A stretch of DNA of 64,000 nt from Streptomyces sp. NBC_00078 (GTDB taxonomy: Bacteria; Actinomycetota; Actinomycetes; Streptomycetales; Streptomycetaceae), in contig NZ_JAPELX010000001.1 in assembly GCF_026343335.1 (NCBI RefSeq), forward strand, positions 868,001 to 932,000, in the 5' to 3' direction. Under the pieces are notes generated by a model that was not told where the DNA came from, searched no databases, and saw only the letters and a program-made list of their open reading frames with translations. Positions 8,022-15,930 of this stretch are shown here, piece by piece. The translations under genes and the position numbers were made by a program. How positions within the stretch are numbered: position 1 is the stretch's first letter; each line of letters starts with the position of its first letter.

Positions 8022-9515
8022 TCACGCACCCACGAGCGGGGAGCCCGACGGCGTCCGCAGGGGGGTGGCGAGTTCCATGAGGGCCCGTTCCAGGCTGTGC
8101 AGGTGGGCCAGAGCGGGTTCGGCGGCAGGCGAGTCGGCGGTGGCGGTGCCGTGGTTGCCGTCGCCTCCAGTGAGCGCCTCGACCGCGGCCTCCACACGCC
8201 AGCACGCGGCTGCCAGGCGGGCGTCGTGGGAGGCCTCCGGGTCGGCGGCGACGGCGACCAGGCCCCGGGTCTCGCGGGCGCAGTCGTCGAGGAGAGCGAG
8301 TACGCGGCGGGCGCGGCGCTTGCGGCCGAGCATCGGGTTGAGCGGGTGGACCAGGGGTGCGACCGCGAACCGCACGCGGCCCAGCAACTGGTCCAGTTCC
8401 GCGACCCGTGGCCCCGGGTCGGCCGTCGCGGACCCGGCCAGGCGCGCGGCTGCCTCCGTCGTGCACGCGTGGACGCAGCGCAGGGCGCGCTGGATCCAGA
8501 CGTCGGTGACGGTGTGCGTGGTGACCGGCAGGACGAAGAGCACGGCGAGTGCGGCACCGAGCGCGCCGACGCCGGTCTCGGCGAGGCGCAGGGCGAGCAG
8601 GCCGGGGTTCAGCACACCCAGGAGGCCGTAGAGGAGTTCGGCGAGGAGCGTGACCGAGAGCATCATCCAGGTGTACGACACCGCGGCTGTGTAGAAGATG
8701 CCGAAGACGCAGACGGCGAGGAGTACGGCCGTGGGGGCGGCCGCTCCGTGCACGGGGACGGCGATCAACAGGCCGAGGCCGATGCCGATCACCGTGCCGA
8801 GGACTCGGCGGAAGCCCCGGATCAGGGTCTCGCCCCGTGAGGCGGTGTTGACGAAGATCCACCAGGTGGCACCGACGGCCCAGTACCAGCGCTGTCCTGA
8901 CACCAGCTGGCCCACGACGAGGGCGAAGCCCGCGCCGGCGGTGGCCTGGACGGCCTGGCGCGTGGTGACGCGGGCCAGGCCGGTGCCGACGGGCGGGGCC
9001 GGCGCGGGCGCCGGGGGCAGCTGGGCCTCGTAGCACCACAGGCCGAACCGCACGGCGGACGCGGTGAGCACGGACAGGATCACGGCGGCGTACAGCTCGG
9101 GCAGCCGGTCCGTGGTCGCGTGCAGGAACTGCGCCACGAAGAAGGTCATGAACGCGAACACGCCGAGGCTGTGCCCGCGCGGGCCCCATCGGCGCGCGTA
9201 CACGCCCGCGCCGATGACGGCGAGGAAGGTGAGGTCGCGGGCCACGGGATGGTCGTGCAGCTGGGCCGCGGCGGTGAGCACGGGCAGACCGACGGCGGGC
9301 AGCAGCGCGGTGGTGACGGCCTGCCCCCGGACCGTGGCGTCGGAGACGGTGAAGAGGGCAAGCAGCGCGGCGAGGCCGCCGGTGACGGCTCCGGCGAGCG
9401 AGAGTCCGGCCAGACCGCAGACGACGACCGCGAGTCCGATGCCGAGCACGGCTCGCGCGGCGAAACGCAGCCGTGTGCGCCCCGGGTCCGGGGCCACGAA
9501 CACCCTCTTCAGCAC
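8022..9515 (-). CDS. FUSC-family membrane protein
   Basis: This 497-residue protein has two groups of hydrophobic helices (about residues 20-130 and 175-330), each followed by a soluble stretch. This is the doubled layout of the fusaric-acid-resistance/aromatic-acid exporter (FUSC) family. The segment GQRWYWAVGATWWIFVNTASRGETLIRGFRRVLGTVIG resembles the family signature of the second membrane block. A periplasmic adaptor, as in Gram-negative systems, is not expected in an actinomycete. The GTG start at 9515 lies 206 bp from the divergent AsnC-type regulator, which may control it. Confidence 0.75.
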   Translation of the reverse strand: MLKRVFVAPDPGRTRLRFAARAVLGIGLAVVVCGLAGLSLAGAVTGGLAALLALFTVSDATVRGQAVTTALLPAVGLPVLTAAAQLHDHPVARDLTFLAVIGAGVYARRWGPRGHSLGVFAFMTFFVAQFLHATTDRLPELYAAVILSVLTASAVRFGLWCYEAQLPPAPAPAPPVGTGLARVTTRQAVQATAGAGFALVVGQLVSGQRWYWAVGATWWIFVNTASRGETLIRGFRRVLGTVIGIGLGLLIAVPVHGAAAPTAVLLAVCVFGIFYTAAVSYTWMMLSVTLLAELLYGLLGVLNPGLLALRLAETGVGALGAALAVLFVLPVTTHTVTDVWIQRALRCVHACTTEAAARLAGSATADPGPRVAELDQLLGRVRFAVAPLVHPLNPMLGRKRRARRVLALLDDCARETRGLVAVAADPEASHDARLAAACWRVEAAVEALTGGDGNHGTATADSPAAEPALAHLHSLERALMELATPLRTPSGSPLVGA

Positions 9516-9633
9516 TGCTTTCCCCGCCCCTCGGACCGCGACTGGACAACGGCATGAAAAAGGCGCCGCGGGATCCGCAGCGCCATCGACGTGCCCATTG
9601 CAGCATCAAGACGCCGGCTGGCTCAAGCGCCCT

Positions 9634-9653
9634 CCAATATGCTGGGCCATTGG
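9634..9653. promoter_or_regulatory. Candidate Lrp/AsnC operator, inverted CCAAT/ATTGG
   Basis: CCAAT (9634-9638) and ATTGG (9649-9653) form a 5-bp inverted repeat with a 10-nt spacer in the intergenic region between FUSC and the AsnC-type gene. A related half-site, CCATTGCAGCAT, lies about 40 bp upstream. Multiple weak dyads upstream of their own gene are usual for Lrp-family regulators. This is a guess from position. Confidence 0.25.
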
Positions 9654-9721
9654 CACAGACATATCGGTCCGGGCTCGTCCATGGGCGAGCCATCGGTCCA
9701 TGTACGAGGAGGCCGGGCGCG

Positions 9722-10201
9722 ATGGCCGTCGACGAACTCGACACCCGCATCCTGCGGCTGCTGATGGAGCGGCCGCGCACCAGCGTGCGCGAGTACGCCC
9801 GTGTCCTCGGCGTCGCCCGCGGCACCCTGCAGGCCCGCCTCGACCGGCTGGAACGGGACGGCGTGATCACCGGCACCGGCCCGACGCTCTCGCCGGCCGC
9901 GCTCGGACACCCCGTGCTCGCGTTCGTGCACATCGAGGTCACCCAGGGGCATCTGGACGACGTGGGGGACGCGCTGGCCGCCGTGCCGGAGATCGTCGAG
10001 GCCTTCTCGATCACGGGCGGCGGGGATCTGCTGACCCGGGTCGTGGCACGCGACAACGCCCATCTGGAGGACGTGATCCAGAAGCTGATCAGCCTGCCCG
10101 GCGTCGTCCGCACCCGCACCGAGGTGGCCCTGCGCGAGCGCGTCCCGCAGCGGCTGCTGCCGCTGGTCGAGTCGATCGGCCGGGCGGCGGCACGGAAGTG
10201 A
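9722..10201 (+). CDS. Lrp/AsnC-family transcriptional regulator
   Basis: The protein has 159 residues: an N-terminal helix-turn-helix (about residues 4-58, DELDTRILRLLMERPRTSVREYARVLGV and TLQARLDRLERDGVI) and a C-terminal RAM domain with ITGGGDLLTRVVARDNAHLEDV and PGVVRTRTEVAL. The ATG at 9722 is chosen because GAGGAGG lies 9 bases before it; longer in-frame extensions have no ribosome site. The family senses amino acids or related metabolites and forms octamers. Its divergent partner is the FUSC membrane protein, a possible target. Confidence 0.9.
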   Translation: MAVDELDTRILRLLMERPRTSVREYARVLGVARGTLQARLDRLERDGVITGTGPTLSPAALGHPVLAFVHIEVTQGHLDDVGDALAAVPEIVEAFSITGGGDLLTRVVARDNAHLEDVIQKLISLPGVVRTRTEVALRERVPQRLLPLVESIGRAAARK

Positions 10202-10226
10202 CGGCACGCGGCACGGGCTTGCCCGC

Positions 10227-10410
10227 GTGCGGCGCGTCTTTGCAGTGGCGGAGGCGATCGCGGCCCCGGCCGTGTGTGCCCGCGTCTTCGAGGAGCGGGT
10301 CGCCGGGCTGCAGGAGCGCGGGAAGGCGGTCAACGCTCCGGCCGCGCTCGGGATCGACGCGGTGGTCGGCCCGGCCGGATCGCGGGACTGGATCCAGGCG
10401 TCGATGAACG
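10227..10410 (+). pseudogene. 3' remnant of a carboxyltransferase-type gene
   Basis: The frame reads RRVFAVAEAIAAPAVCARV, EERVAGLQERGKAVNAPAAL, then GIDAVVGPAGSRDWI. The order 'erGKA.n.a..leIDaViDPaesR.W' resembles the C-terminus of biotin-dependent carboxyltransferase beta chains. Nothing upstream in this frame belongs to the family, and the last codons run into a 28-bp inverted repeat. I read it as a short surviving 3' end of a lost gene. The family match is from memory of motifs and is moderate at best. Confidence 0.4.
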
Positions 10411-10462
10411 GGCGGTGCCCCGTCCCCCCGGCCCGGGGCACCGCCCGTTCATCGACGCCTGG
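10394..10462. terminator. 28-bp perfect inverted repeat, probable bidirectional terminator
   Basis: Arms 10394-10421 and 10435-10462 are perfect reverse complements over 28 bp, separated by 13 nt. The repeat sits exactly where two decayed genes, one on each strand, run into each other. The core (GGGCGGTGCCCC / GGGGCACCGCCC) is typical of Streptomyces convergent terminators, but the arms are unusually long and include coding-like sequence. Confidence 0.6.
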
Positions 10463-10467
10463 TGGAT

Positions 10468-11194
10468 GGCGTTCCGGTCGGCCCGGCCGGATGTTCTGGT
10501 TGAGGCGGAACACGTTGTCCGGGTCGCGGTCGGCCTTGACCCTGGCCAGGCGGTCGTAGTTGCAGCCGTAGCTGGCGCGGACGCGGTCCTGGCCCTCGTC
10601 CATCATCATGTTCACGTAGGCGCCGCCCGCCGAGTACGGGTGCAGGGCCTCGAAGTAGTCGACGGTCCACCGCTTGACGAGGTCCGCGTTGGCCGGGTCG
10701 GGGTCGACACCGGCGTAGACGGTGGACCACCGGGCGCCGCGGTAGGCCCAGGGAGTCTCGTCGGGGCCCACGTCGTGGGCGGCGCCGTCGATCGGGTACA
10801 GGTGCATGGTCGACTGGACCGTCGGCGCCTCGGCACCGAACTTGGCGTGGAGTTCGACGGCCTCGTCCGGGATCTCGTTGACGAAGTCGGCGCGCCAATA
10901 CCACTGGTGGCCCGGAGGGTAGAGCCCGTCGAACATGCCCTGCAGCTCGGGGTGGGGCATCGGGCCGACCGCGTGCAGCATCGGTGTGGGCAGGGCGTCG
11001 AGCAGCGGGGCCATCTCGCGGGCGGCGGCCTCGGTGTCGTCGCCGGTGTAGCACCAGACGACGCCGGCCGTCTTGCGCATCTGGATGTCCTCGGGGAACG
11101 GCGGGGCCGGCGGGACGGTGCCGTACAGGAAGAAGGCGTTGAGGTCGCGGACCGGCGAGGCGCCACCACGACGCGTGCCGCCGGACGATGTCAC
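10468..11194 (-). pseudogene. C-terminal fragment of an FAD-linked (berberine-bridge type) oxidoreductase
   Basis: The minus-strand frame reads PVRDLNAFFLYGTVPPAPPF and later YSAGGAYVNMMMDEGQ, then YDRLARVKADRDPDNVFRLN before NQNIRP. This is the substrate domain and BBE motif of the FAD_binding_4 oxidoreductase family, whose members have about 450-480 residues. The whole FAD-binding half is missing: the reading begins near 11167, and the nominal GTG at 11194 has no ribosome site. The frame also loses its natural stop and runs on through the adjacent inverted repeat. Both ends are therefore lost and the gene should be non-functional. Confidence 0.7.
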
Positions 11195-11256
11195 ACTCCG
11201 GGGCCCTGGACCCTCTTGAGTGCTGACACCTGGCAGACACGTGCGGGAGGCCTTTC

Positions 11257-12189
11257 ATGGACACCGGTACCCGGACCGCGGACACCCACGAGATCGAACT
11301 GTCCGCGGGCACGATCGCGTACGAGGACACCGGCGGCGACGGTCCCGTGCTGGTGCTGCTGCACGGACTGATGATGGACGCCTCGCTGTGGGAGGGGCCG
11401 GTGGCCGACCTGTCCGCCGACCACCGGTGCGTCGCCCCGACCCTGCCCCTGGGAGCGCACCGTCACCCGATGCGCGCCGACGCGGAGCTGTCGCTGCCGA
11501 TGGCGGCGCGGCTCGTCGCCGAGTTCCTGGATCGGCTGGACCTGCGAGAGGTCACCCTGGTCGGGAACGACACCGGCGGGGCGCTCGTGCAGTTCGTCAT
11601 GGCCGACGGCGATGACCGGGTGGGGCGGGCGGTGCTCGTGTCCTGCGACGCGTTCGACAACTTCCCACCGGGGCTGACCGGCCGGGTCCTGGTGGCCACC
11701 GGTCGTCTCTCGCCGCGTCTGTTCGGGCTGTTCATGCAGCAGATGAGGGTGCGGTTCGTGCGCCGTCTGCCGATCGCGTTCGGCCGGCTGACCAAGCGGG
11801 GCGACGCGGCCTGCGCGCGCTGGATGCGGCCGGTGCTGGGGCAGCCGGACATCCGCCGGGACGCCGTACGCCTGTTGCGTACGGCGGACCGGGCGACCCG
11901 TCGCCTGCTGGAAGCCACCGCGGAGCGCCTGCCGCTCTTCGACCGGCCTGCCCTGGTGGTCTGGGCGAGCGAGGACCGGGTGATGCCGCCCGAGCACGGC
12001 CGGCGCCTCGCCGCACTGCTGCCCGAGGGCCGGCTGGTCGAGGTGGACGACGGGTACACGCTGCTCCCCCTGGACCGGCCGGCGGAACTGGCCCGCATCA
12101 TCCGGGAGTTCGTCCGTTCCACGGATGCGTCACGGACGCGGGCCACGACGCCGAAGGATGACCGGGGCCGGCCAGGTCCGACCGTGTGA
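11257..12189 (+). CDS. Alpha/beta-fold hydrolase with Asp nucleophile motif
   Basis: The 310-residue protein has the oxyanion motif LVLLHGLMMDASLW (about residues 31-45) and a nucleophile elbow reading VGNDTGG. The nucleophile is therefore Asp, as in haloalkane dehalogenases and epoxide hydrolases, not Ser. Near the end, where the catalytic His is normally found, the sequence reads DDGYTLLPLDRPAEL without a His. The ATG at 11257 has GGGAGG 6 bases upstream. The family is clear, but the altered triad makes the reaction uncertain. It begins close to the truncated FAD oxidoreductase and is transcribed away from it. Confidence 0.75.
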   Translation: MDTGTRTADTHEIELSAGTIAYEDTGGDGPVLVLLHGLMMDASLWEGPVADLSADHRCVAPTLPLGAHRHPMRADAELSLPMAARLVAEFLDRLDLREVTLVGNDTGGALVQFVMADGDDRVGRAVLVSCDAFDNFPPGLTGRVLVATGRLSPRLFGLFMQQMRVRFVRRLPIAFGRLTKRGDAACARWMRPVLGQPDIRRDAVRLLRTADRATRRLLEATAERLPLFDRPALVVWASEDRVMPPEHGRRLAALLPEGRLVEVDDGYTLLPLDRPAELARIIREFVRSTDASRTRATTPKDDRGRPGPTV

Positions 12190-12260
12190 CGCCCTGCGCC
12201 GGGACGCGAGCGGGCCGGTCGCCGGGTGCAGGGGAGGCACGGGGCGGAGCGGGGCCCTCG

Positions 12261-13067
12261 TCACGAAGGAGTCAGCGGAAGGTCGTCCGTAAACGCGTTG
12301 ACGGGCGGCGGGATGCGTTCGGTGCGGTGGATGTCGAGGGCCGCCGTCGCGGACTTCGTGCCGAGCGTTCCTCTCGGGTGCCAGTTTCCGGTGACGGCCA
12401 GCCAGGTGTTGGCGGGCGGTGCGGGAGTCCCGTACATCCGCACCTTGACCGACTGGGAGTCGGCCGCGCAGCAGGTGAAGATGATCCGGGTCAGATACCA
12501 GCCGCCGCCCGGTCCTGCGGGGGTGACGAATCCGGTCATGCTGATGCTGCGGCCCCTGATGGCCTGTTCGCGGTCCTGCTGGACCCGGGCGGTGAAGTCC
12601 GTGAGAGTCAGCGGCAGGGGTGTGGTCGCGGGCAGCGGGTCGAACCGCTGCTCATGCTTCACGGCCTTGTTTTTCGCGTGCGAGGCCGTGTACGCGCCGA
12701 GGGCGGGCGGAGCGTAGAAGAGCAGGCTGAGCGCGGGCACGAACAGCAGCCAGGCGATGCGGGGGGCGGTGGAGTGGTCGTGCCCGTGATCGTGTTCGTG
12801 CCTGTGGTCGTCTTCGTGGTCGGGGGCGTGCTCGTGGTTGGGGGCGCGGTCATCGTCGGGGGCGTGTCCCTGGTCGTCGTCTTCCGGGTCCGTGTGGTCC
12901 AGCGCGGCACCCGTGAGGCCCAGCAGCAGGAGCAGTACGCCGGAGGCGATGAGCAGGGGGCGCAGGCCCTCCTTGACGTAGCGCAGACAGAGGTCGCTGA
13001 ACAGGGCGGTGTGCAGCAGCCCCAGGCCGGTCAGGACGAGCAGGAGGACCTGTACATGGCGCTTCAC
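12261..13067 (-). CDS. TIGR03943-family membrane protein with His-rich loop
   Basis: The 268-residue protein begins with two hydrophobic helices (VQVLLLVLTGLGLLHTALF and PLLIASGVLLLLLGLTGAAL). A loop of about 40 residues rich in His, Asp and Glu (HEHAPDHEDDHRHEHDHGHDH) follows, which probably binds metal. After a further helix comes a soluble domain with FTCCAADSQSVKVRMYG, the DUF1980 signature. Such proteins are always paired with a DUF318 permease, as here: its GTG at 13067 overlaps the permease stop by 4 bases. In several actinobacteria the pair is associated with zinc limitation; that is family knowledge and no Zur box was recognised here. Confidence 0.8.
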   Translation of the reverse strand: MKRHVQVLLLVLTGLGLLHTALFSDLCLRYVKEGLRPLLIASGVLLLLLGLTGAALDHTDPEDDDQGHAPDDDRAPNHEHAPDHEDDHRHEHDHGHDHSTAPRIAWLLFVPALSLLFYAPPALGAYTASHAKNKAVKHEQRFDPLPATTPLPLTLTDFTARVQQDREQAIRGRSISMTGFVTPAGPGGGWYLTRIIFTCCAADSQSVKVRMYGTPAPPANTWLAVTGNWHPRGTLGTKSATAALDIHRTERIPPPVNAFTDDLPLTPS

Positions 13068-14098
13068 AGCAGCGCGCCTCCGATCACACCGCTCGCGACG
13101 ACGGCGACGGCCGTCGTCGCGGTGGAGAAGCGGAGTGCGAAGGCCCGGCCGAACGTGCCCGTCTGAAGGGCGATCAGCTTCAGGTCGACCATCGGTCCGA
13201 CCACCATGAAGGCCAGCCGGGCGGTGGGCGAGAAGCCGGTGAGGGAGGCTGCGACGAAGGCGTCGGCCTCCGAGCAGACGGCGAGCAGGACGGCGAGACC
13301 GGCCAGGAAGAGCACCGACAGCCAGGGCGAGCCGGAGAAGGTGTCGAGGACCGAGCTCGGCACCGCCACGTTGAACGTGGCCGCGGCCATGGCGCCCAGC
13401 ACCAGGAAGCCGCCGGCGTGCAGGAAGTCGTGCCGGAAGCCGAGGCGGAACTCCTTCCAGCGGCTGTGGCCCGGCCGGTGGCCGGTGTGCCGGACGGCGG
13501 GGCGCAGCCACTCCTCGCGTCCCAGCCACAGCCACAGCCAGCCCATCGCGGCCGCGGTGAGGAGGGAGGCGACCAGTCGGGCCGCGACCATGGCGGGGTT
13601 TCCCGGGAAGGCGACGGCCGTGGCGGTGAGCACGATCGGGTTGATCGCGGGAGCGGAGAGGAGGAAGGCGAAGGCCGCGGCCGGGTTGACGCCGCGGCGG
13701 ATCAGACTGTTCGCGACCGGCACCGAGGCGCACTCGCAGCCCGGCAGCACGACGCCCGCGAGGCCGGCCACCGGGACCGCGAGTGCGGGGCGCCTGGGCA
13801 GGATCCTGGTGAACAGGTCGGCCGGTACGAAGGCGTTGATCGCCCCCGACAGGGCCGTACCCAGAAGAAGGAAAGGCAGCGCCTGGACGGTGATGGCCAG
13901 ACAGACCGTGCGCCAGGCCGCGACAGCGGGCTGGCGCAGCCATCCTCCGCCGGTGAGCACGAGCACCGCCACCAGGCCGGCCGCCGTGGCGATGCCGACG
14001 GACGGGGGCCATCTGGTGAGGTGCCGTCTCGGGTGAGCGTCCGGCGCGACGATCACCGAGGGGGGCGCCACATCAACCAGTTCATCCGTTTTTTGCAT
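13064..14098 (-). CDS. DUF318-family permease
   Basis: The protein has 344 residues from ATG 14098, which has GGAG 6 bases upstream; the longer open frame beyond it has no ribosome site and a different composition. About eight hydrophobic helices are present, with the family motifs LPGCECASVPVANSLIRRG and LLSAPAINPIVL in the first half and the repeated CSEADAFVAASL / MVVGPMVDLKL pair in the second. DUF318 permeases (ArsP-related) move metal or metalloid species. The gene is first in a two-gene operon with the His-rich TIGR03943 protein. Confidence 0.8.
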   Translation of the reverse strand: MQKTDELVDVAPPSVIVAPDAHPRRHLTRWPPSVGIATAAGLVAVLVLTGGGWLRQPAVAAWRTVCLAITVQALPFLLLGTALSGAINAFVPADLFTRILPRRPALAVPVAGLAGVVLPGCECASVPVANSLIRRGVNPAAAFAFLLSAPAINPIVLTATAVAFPGNPAMVAARLVASLLTAAAMGWLWLWLGREEWLRPAVRHTGHRPGHSRWKEFRLGFRHDFLHAGGFLVLGAMAAATFNVAVPSSVLDTFSGSPWLSVLFLAGLAVLLAVCSEADAFVAASLTGFSPTARLAFMVVGPMVDLKLIALQTGTFGRAFALRFSTATTAVAVVASGVIGGALL

Positions 14099-14177
14099 TT
14101 TTACTCCGGATGTCGGATTCCGTGGCGAAGATAAGCCAGACCTCCTCCCCGCACGGTGCGCACACGCCGCCCGGCGC

Positions 14178-15098
14178 TCAACCGACCGCGATGCGATCGT
14201 CCGAGGACGGGCGCCGGGATGTCGCCGCCGGCGCCTTCCGCCGGAGGACCGGCACGACGACCCCGCCGGACGGCCGCCTGTGGCCGCCTCCGTGGAACAG
14301 GGCCAGGACGATCGCGGCACCGACCGCTATCAGGTGCTCCCGGCCGGCCAGATTGGGTACGGCGATCGACTCCCACACCATGGACCCGCCGGTGAGCGTG
14401 AACACGATGGGAGCGCGGCGGACGACGGCGACATAGGTGAACAGGCCCACCACGGCCGCGGAGGGTCCGGTGTCCAGCACCTGCCCGATCTCACGCGGCA
14501 GGCCCAGCCCACCCCAGCCGGGACCGAGCGCGATCATCACGCGCGCCAGGACGGTGCCGGCCAGCGTGGTCGCGTACGCGACGGCGAGCGTCCTGGCCCG
14601 GCCGAGTGCGAGTTCGGCGAGCGCGAACGCGAGGAACAACTGCGTGATCCCCGCCCACACGGGCAGATCCGGGGCCGGGACGTACAGCGACACCGGCGTG
14701 CGCAGCAGGGCCAGCCACCACGGAAGGTCGGCCTTGACGCCGCCGAGAATCCGGACCACGACGGCACCCGTCGGCCGTTGCGCCAGCGTGTGGAAGAAGA
14801 TGACGCCGAGTGCGGCCACGAACGCGAGGGACAGTGCGGGCAGCCCGCGCCTTCGGAGTTGCCGCACGGGATCGACCACGATGCCGTTCCACTCGCCCCG
14901 CAGCGTGCGCCCCAGGAACACCGCCACCCGCCACGCTTCGCGAAGCAGCCGCCCCTGCCCGGAACGGTCTGCCCGGGCGTACAACAGTCCGGCGGTGCGC
15001 ACCCTGTCCGCAACACCGCCGACGCACCGTATCCCGCTGCGAAGCAAAACGCCCCCTGACCGGGTAGAAGTGGCCCACGCCGCGCAGGGCGAGACCAC
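14178..15098 (-). CDS. Rhomboid-like membrane protein, actinobacterial
   Basis: This protein of up to 306 residues has about six hydrophobic helices, with LSLAFVAALGVIFFHTLAQ, VWAGITQLFLAFALAELALG, TLAVAYATTLAGTVLARVMI and AAVVGLFTYVAVVRRAPIVF among them, and a basic tail. The layout resembles the 'rhomboid-like protein' group annotated in Streptomyces. I cannot see the Ser-His dyad motif GxSG of active rhomboid proteases. The start is uncertain: GTG 15098 gives the longest frame, 12 bases after the stop of the upstream LysR-like gene, while a GTG at 15002 is possible. Confidence 0.55.
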   Translation of the reverse strand: MVSPCAAWATSTRSGGVLLRSGIRCVGGVADRVRTAGLLYARADRSGQGRLLREAWRVAVFLGRTLRGEWNGIVVDPVRQLRRRGLPALSLAFVAALGVIFFHTLAQRPTGAVVVRILGGVKADLPWWLALLRTPVSLYVPAPDLPVWAGITQLFLAFALAELALGRARTLAVAYATTLAGTVLARVMIALGPGWGGLGLPREIGQVLDTGPSAAVVGLFTYVAVVRRAPIVFTLTGGSMVWESIAVPNLAGREHLIAVGAAIVLALFHGGGHRRPSGGVVVPVLRRKAPAATSRRPSSDDRIAVG

Positions 15099-15110
15099 TC
15101 CGTCCGGGGG

Positions 15111-15872
15111 CTACGCCCGGCGGCGGGGCTTCCTGCGCTTGGCGCCCTTGGAGACGCCGGATCCACTGCGAGGGTTCCGTCCGGTCGTCTTGGCGGCCGT
15201 GGGCTTGCGCCGGACGGCGGCCGTGTCGCCCACCTTGTCCTGGGACTCCGGCGCAGTCGCCGTGCGGCCCCGGGAGCTGTTGACCGTGCGGCCGCGGACG
15301 ATGCCGATGAAGTCCTCGACCATGTCCGTGGTCGCCTCCTCGGGCCAGACCAGGGCGACGCCCGAGCCGGGGCCGTCCACGAGCGGCCGGTAGGTGAGGT
15401 CCCTGCGGTGGTGGAGGCGGGCCAGGGACTGGGGGACGATCAGGAGGCCGATGCCCGCCGCTACGAGTTCGACGGCGTCCTCCGTGGTGGCGGGGCGCTC
15501 GAAGGCGGGCTCTCCCGGCGGCCGGTCCCAGTCGAAGACGTCGTCGAGCGGGTGGAGGACGACCTCCTCCGCGAGGTCCTCGACGCTCACCTCGTCCGCC
15601 GCGGTGATCAGGTGGTCCTTGGGGACCATGACGACCGTGGTCTCGGTGTAGAGAGGGATGGCGCTGAAGAACGTACGGTCCACCGGCAGCCGCAGGAGTC
15701 CCGCGTCGGCGTCACCGGCGCGCAGTGCGCCGGACGCCTCGGCGGCCGGTACGGCGAGGAGGGTCAGGGGGATGTCGGGCAGGCGCTCGTTCCAGATCCG
15801 CACCCACTTGGCGGGCGTCGCTCCCGGGACGTACGCGAGCCGGAACGTCTGGGATGCTTCCGTGCCTGTCAC
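15111..15872 (-). CDS. LysR-type substrate-binding domain protein lacking a DNA-binding domain
   Basis: The 253-residue protein starts directly with FRLAYVPGATPAKWVRIWNE, which aligns with the beginning of the LysR effector domain (PF03466). [25 protein letters not shown] and AVELVAAGIGLLIVPQSLAR follow. The ~60-residue winged-helix part is absent and there is no room for it before the divergent gene. The last ~50 residues are strongly basic (GAKRRKPRRRA end). Similar proteins occur across Streptomyces beside DUF5997 genes, as here. It may act as a ligand-binding partner rather than a classical regulator; that is inference. Confidence 0.75.
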   Translation of the reverse strand: MTGTEASQTFRLAYVPGATPAKWVRIWNERLPDIPLTLLAVPAAEASGALRAGDADAGLLRLPVDRTFFSAIPLYTETTVVMVPKDHLITAADEVSVEDLAEEVVLHPLDDVFDWDRPPGEPAFERPATTEDAVELVAAGIGLLIVPQSLARLHHRRDLTYRPLVDGPGSGVALVWPEEATTDMVEDFIGIVRGRTVNSSRGRTATAPESQDKVGDTAAVRRKPTAAKTTGRNPRSGSGVSKGAKRRKPRRRA

Positions 15873-15930
15873 CCCGCCAGGCTACCGGCCGTGGTCGGAG
15901 GTCTCGAACGCGCTCGATACCCTGGGCACC
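15873..15930. promoter_or_regulatory. Compact 58-bp divergent promoter, both genes possibly leaderless
   Basis: Only 58 bp separate the GTG at 15872 (minus) from the ATG at 15931 (plus). On the plus strand a GATACC hexamer (15916-15921 region) lies about 9 bases before the ATG. On the minus strand TAGCCT (complement of 15879-15884) lies 6 bases before the GTG. Neither start has a convincing ribosome site. This is the arrangement expected for -10 elements of leaderless transcripts, which are common in actinobacteria. Confidence 0.4.

Noticed and set aside
9623..11194. A 523-residue frame joining the BBE fragment to sequence antisense of the AsnC gene
   Set aside because: Only the part to about 10468 resembles the oxidoreductase; the rest is read-through of the inverted repeat and antisense sequence.
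12261..14012. A single 583-residue frame apparently fusing the permease region to the TIGR03943 protein
   Set aside because: The first 300 residues are an out-of-frame shadow of the permease gene; the real protein starts at GTG 13067 with a 4-bp overlap.
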